The notes under the pieces: model-generated
The model's input: the letters and a program-made list of their open reading frames with translations, nothing else
Told to the model about the DNA's origin: nothing
Databases searched by the model: none
Assembly: GCA_034431815.1 (NCBI GenBank)
Contig: DAOUCS010000145.1
Span: 1 to 5,288, forward strand
Direction: 5' to 3'
From: HRBIN29 sp034431815
Lineage (GTDB): Bacteria > Chloroflexota > Dehalococcoidia > Tepidiformales > Tepidiformaceae
Length of the DNA stretch: 5,288 nt
Part shown: piece after piece, positions 4,855 to 5,288 of the stretch
Layout of the letters: every line of letters begins with the position of its first letter
Position numbering within the stretch: position 1 is the first letter of the stretch
Made by a program: the position numbers and the translations under genes

Positions 4855-5241
4855 CTACTCGCCCGAGAGCTGGGCGCCCGCTGCCCGGAGCTCCTCGGCA
4901 AGGATGCTTCGGTGGCAGCGGGAAGCGTCTTCGCAGTAGCAGCCGATCGAGAACTCCGCCGTTTTCGAGAGCGCGGCGAGGAGCTCGAGCAGGTGCCGCG
5001 CGGCCGGCTCGCGCAGCTGCCTCCGATAGCCCCGCTCCAGCGCCTGCCAATCGCCTTCCTGCCGGAAGGCGCGGAGCAGCTCCTCCGCTGGGGCGAGCTC
5101 GGGCAGCCACACGTCGAAGAACCGCTCGGCCCGCTCCGCCTTTGGCACGCCGCGCGGCAGGTAGCGGACCGTGCCGATGCGGATCCCTTCGCCGGGCTGG
5201 CGCGGTTCGCCGAAGCGCACGACGCGAATCGCCACGGCCAC
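4855..5241 (-). CDS. DUF488 (YeaO-like) family protein
   Basis: A 128-aa protein of the DUF488 family, function unknown. RYLPRGVPKAE (26-36) corresponds to the 'LWPRGikK' block of E. coli YeaO. FFDVWLPELAPAEELLRAF (41-59) and the Arg-rich helix after it match the family's middle. The conserved C-terminal block is CYCEDASRCHRSILAEEL (101-118), with Cys101, Cys103, Cys109, His110 and Arg111, which look able to bind metal or form a nucleotide or phosphate pocket; that is inference. Length is near the family's usual 115-130 aa. The start is uncertain: GTG 5241 and GTG 5235 are both possible, and the frame remains open to the window edge without any other usual start codon. No SD is visible before either. 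The gene is upstream of and co-directional with the FNR gene, separated by 101 bp. Confidence 0.85.
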   Translation of the reverse strand: MAVAIRVVRFGEPRQPGEGIRIGTVRYLPRGVPKAERAERFFDVWLPELAPAEELLRAFRQEGDWQALERGYRRQLREPAARHLLELLAALSKTAEFSIGCYCEDASRCHRSILAEELRAAGAQLSGE

Positions 5242-5247
5242 AGCGTA
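5242..5247 (-). promoter_or_regulatory. Weak candidate -10 box of the DUF488 gene
   Basis: On the minus strand TACGCT is a 3 of 6 match to the -10 consensus and ends 6 nt before GTG 5235. If real, transcription would start at that GTG, giving another leaderless message and favouring 5235 over 5241 as the start codon. Evidence is thin, and the region upstream is cut by the window edge. Confidence 0.2.
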
Positions 5248-5288
5248 GCCCGTCCCGCGGCGGACGCCGAGCCCGGCGCGAGGCAGCT

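Noticed and set aside
3605..4939. A 444-codon open frame on the plus strand
   Set aside because: It lies antisense to the ferredoxin-NADP+ reductase, whose FAD and NADPH motifs are clear. Its translation has no recognisable family, and long antisense frames are expected at this GC content.
4754..5110. A 119-codon N-terminal extension of the ferredoxin-NADP+ reductase frame
   Set aside because: It overlaps the DUF488 gene in another frame, is Arg/Ala/Pro-rich noise, and the ideal SD at 4759-4765 fixes the start at 4753.

Overview
The window is very GC-rich and densely coded, with short intergenic gaps and clear purine-rich ribosome binding sites before several genes. Gene content (a type-2 thioredoxin-reductase-like ferredoxin-NADP+ reductase, a GMN-type CorA transporter with an NVPYPG loop, DUF542/DUF2249 proteins, and a possible eRF1-like protein) and the apparent mix of SD-led and leaderless starts suggest a high-GC bacterium such as a Chloroflexota member. 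An actinobacterium or a Deinococcus-Thermus-like organism cannot be excluded. This placement is inference from gene style; no rRNA or other marker is present.

Layout. Bases 1-263 (minus) hold the first 87 codons of a gene that runs off the left edge, tentatively a bacterial eRF1-like (baeRF/VLRF1-type) protein. A 182-bp divergent intergenic region follows (264-445). It carries a 13-bp-arm inverted repeat (351-386) and candidate promoters in both directions. On the plus strand come a DUF542-DUF2249 protein (446-868) and, overlapping by ATGA, a stand-alone DUF2249 protein (865-1119). Next are a GNAT acetyltransferase (1173-1814), a two-helix membrane-anchored protein of unknown function (1843-2571), and a CorA-family divalent-cation transporter (2635-3636). 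Ten bases beyond CorA, converging on it, lies the minus-strand ferredoxin-NADP+ reductase (3647-4753). It is preceded, on the same strand, by a DUF488/YeaO-like protein (4855-5241).

How the genes work together. The only tight pair is the DUF542-DUF2249/DUF2249 couple, which is probably co-translated. In the ScdA/YtfE (RIC) family DUF542 is linked to iron-sulfur repair and nitrosative stress, and DUF2249 genes often accompany denitrification or hemerythrin genes, so a redox or metal-cofactor role is plausible but unproven. The other genes look like independent housekeeping units, several with their own TAnnnT -10-like box. Two starts (1173 and 1843) are fenced in by in-frame stops and lack a usable SD. 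They sit where transcription from the box would begin, which points to leaderless mRNAs.

I found no mobile element, CRISPR array, RNA gene, defence island or clear novel system. The points most worth a second look are the inverted repeat in the divergent region, the leaderless starts with their shared promoter-like motif, and the unrecognised membrane protein.
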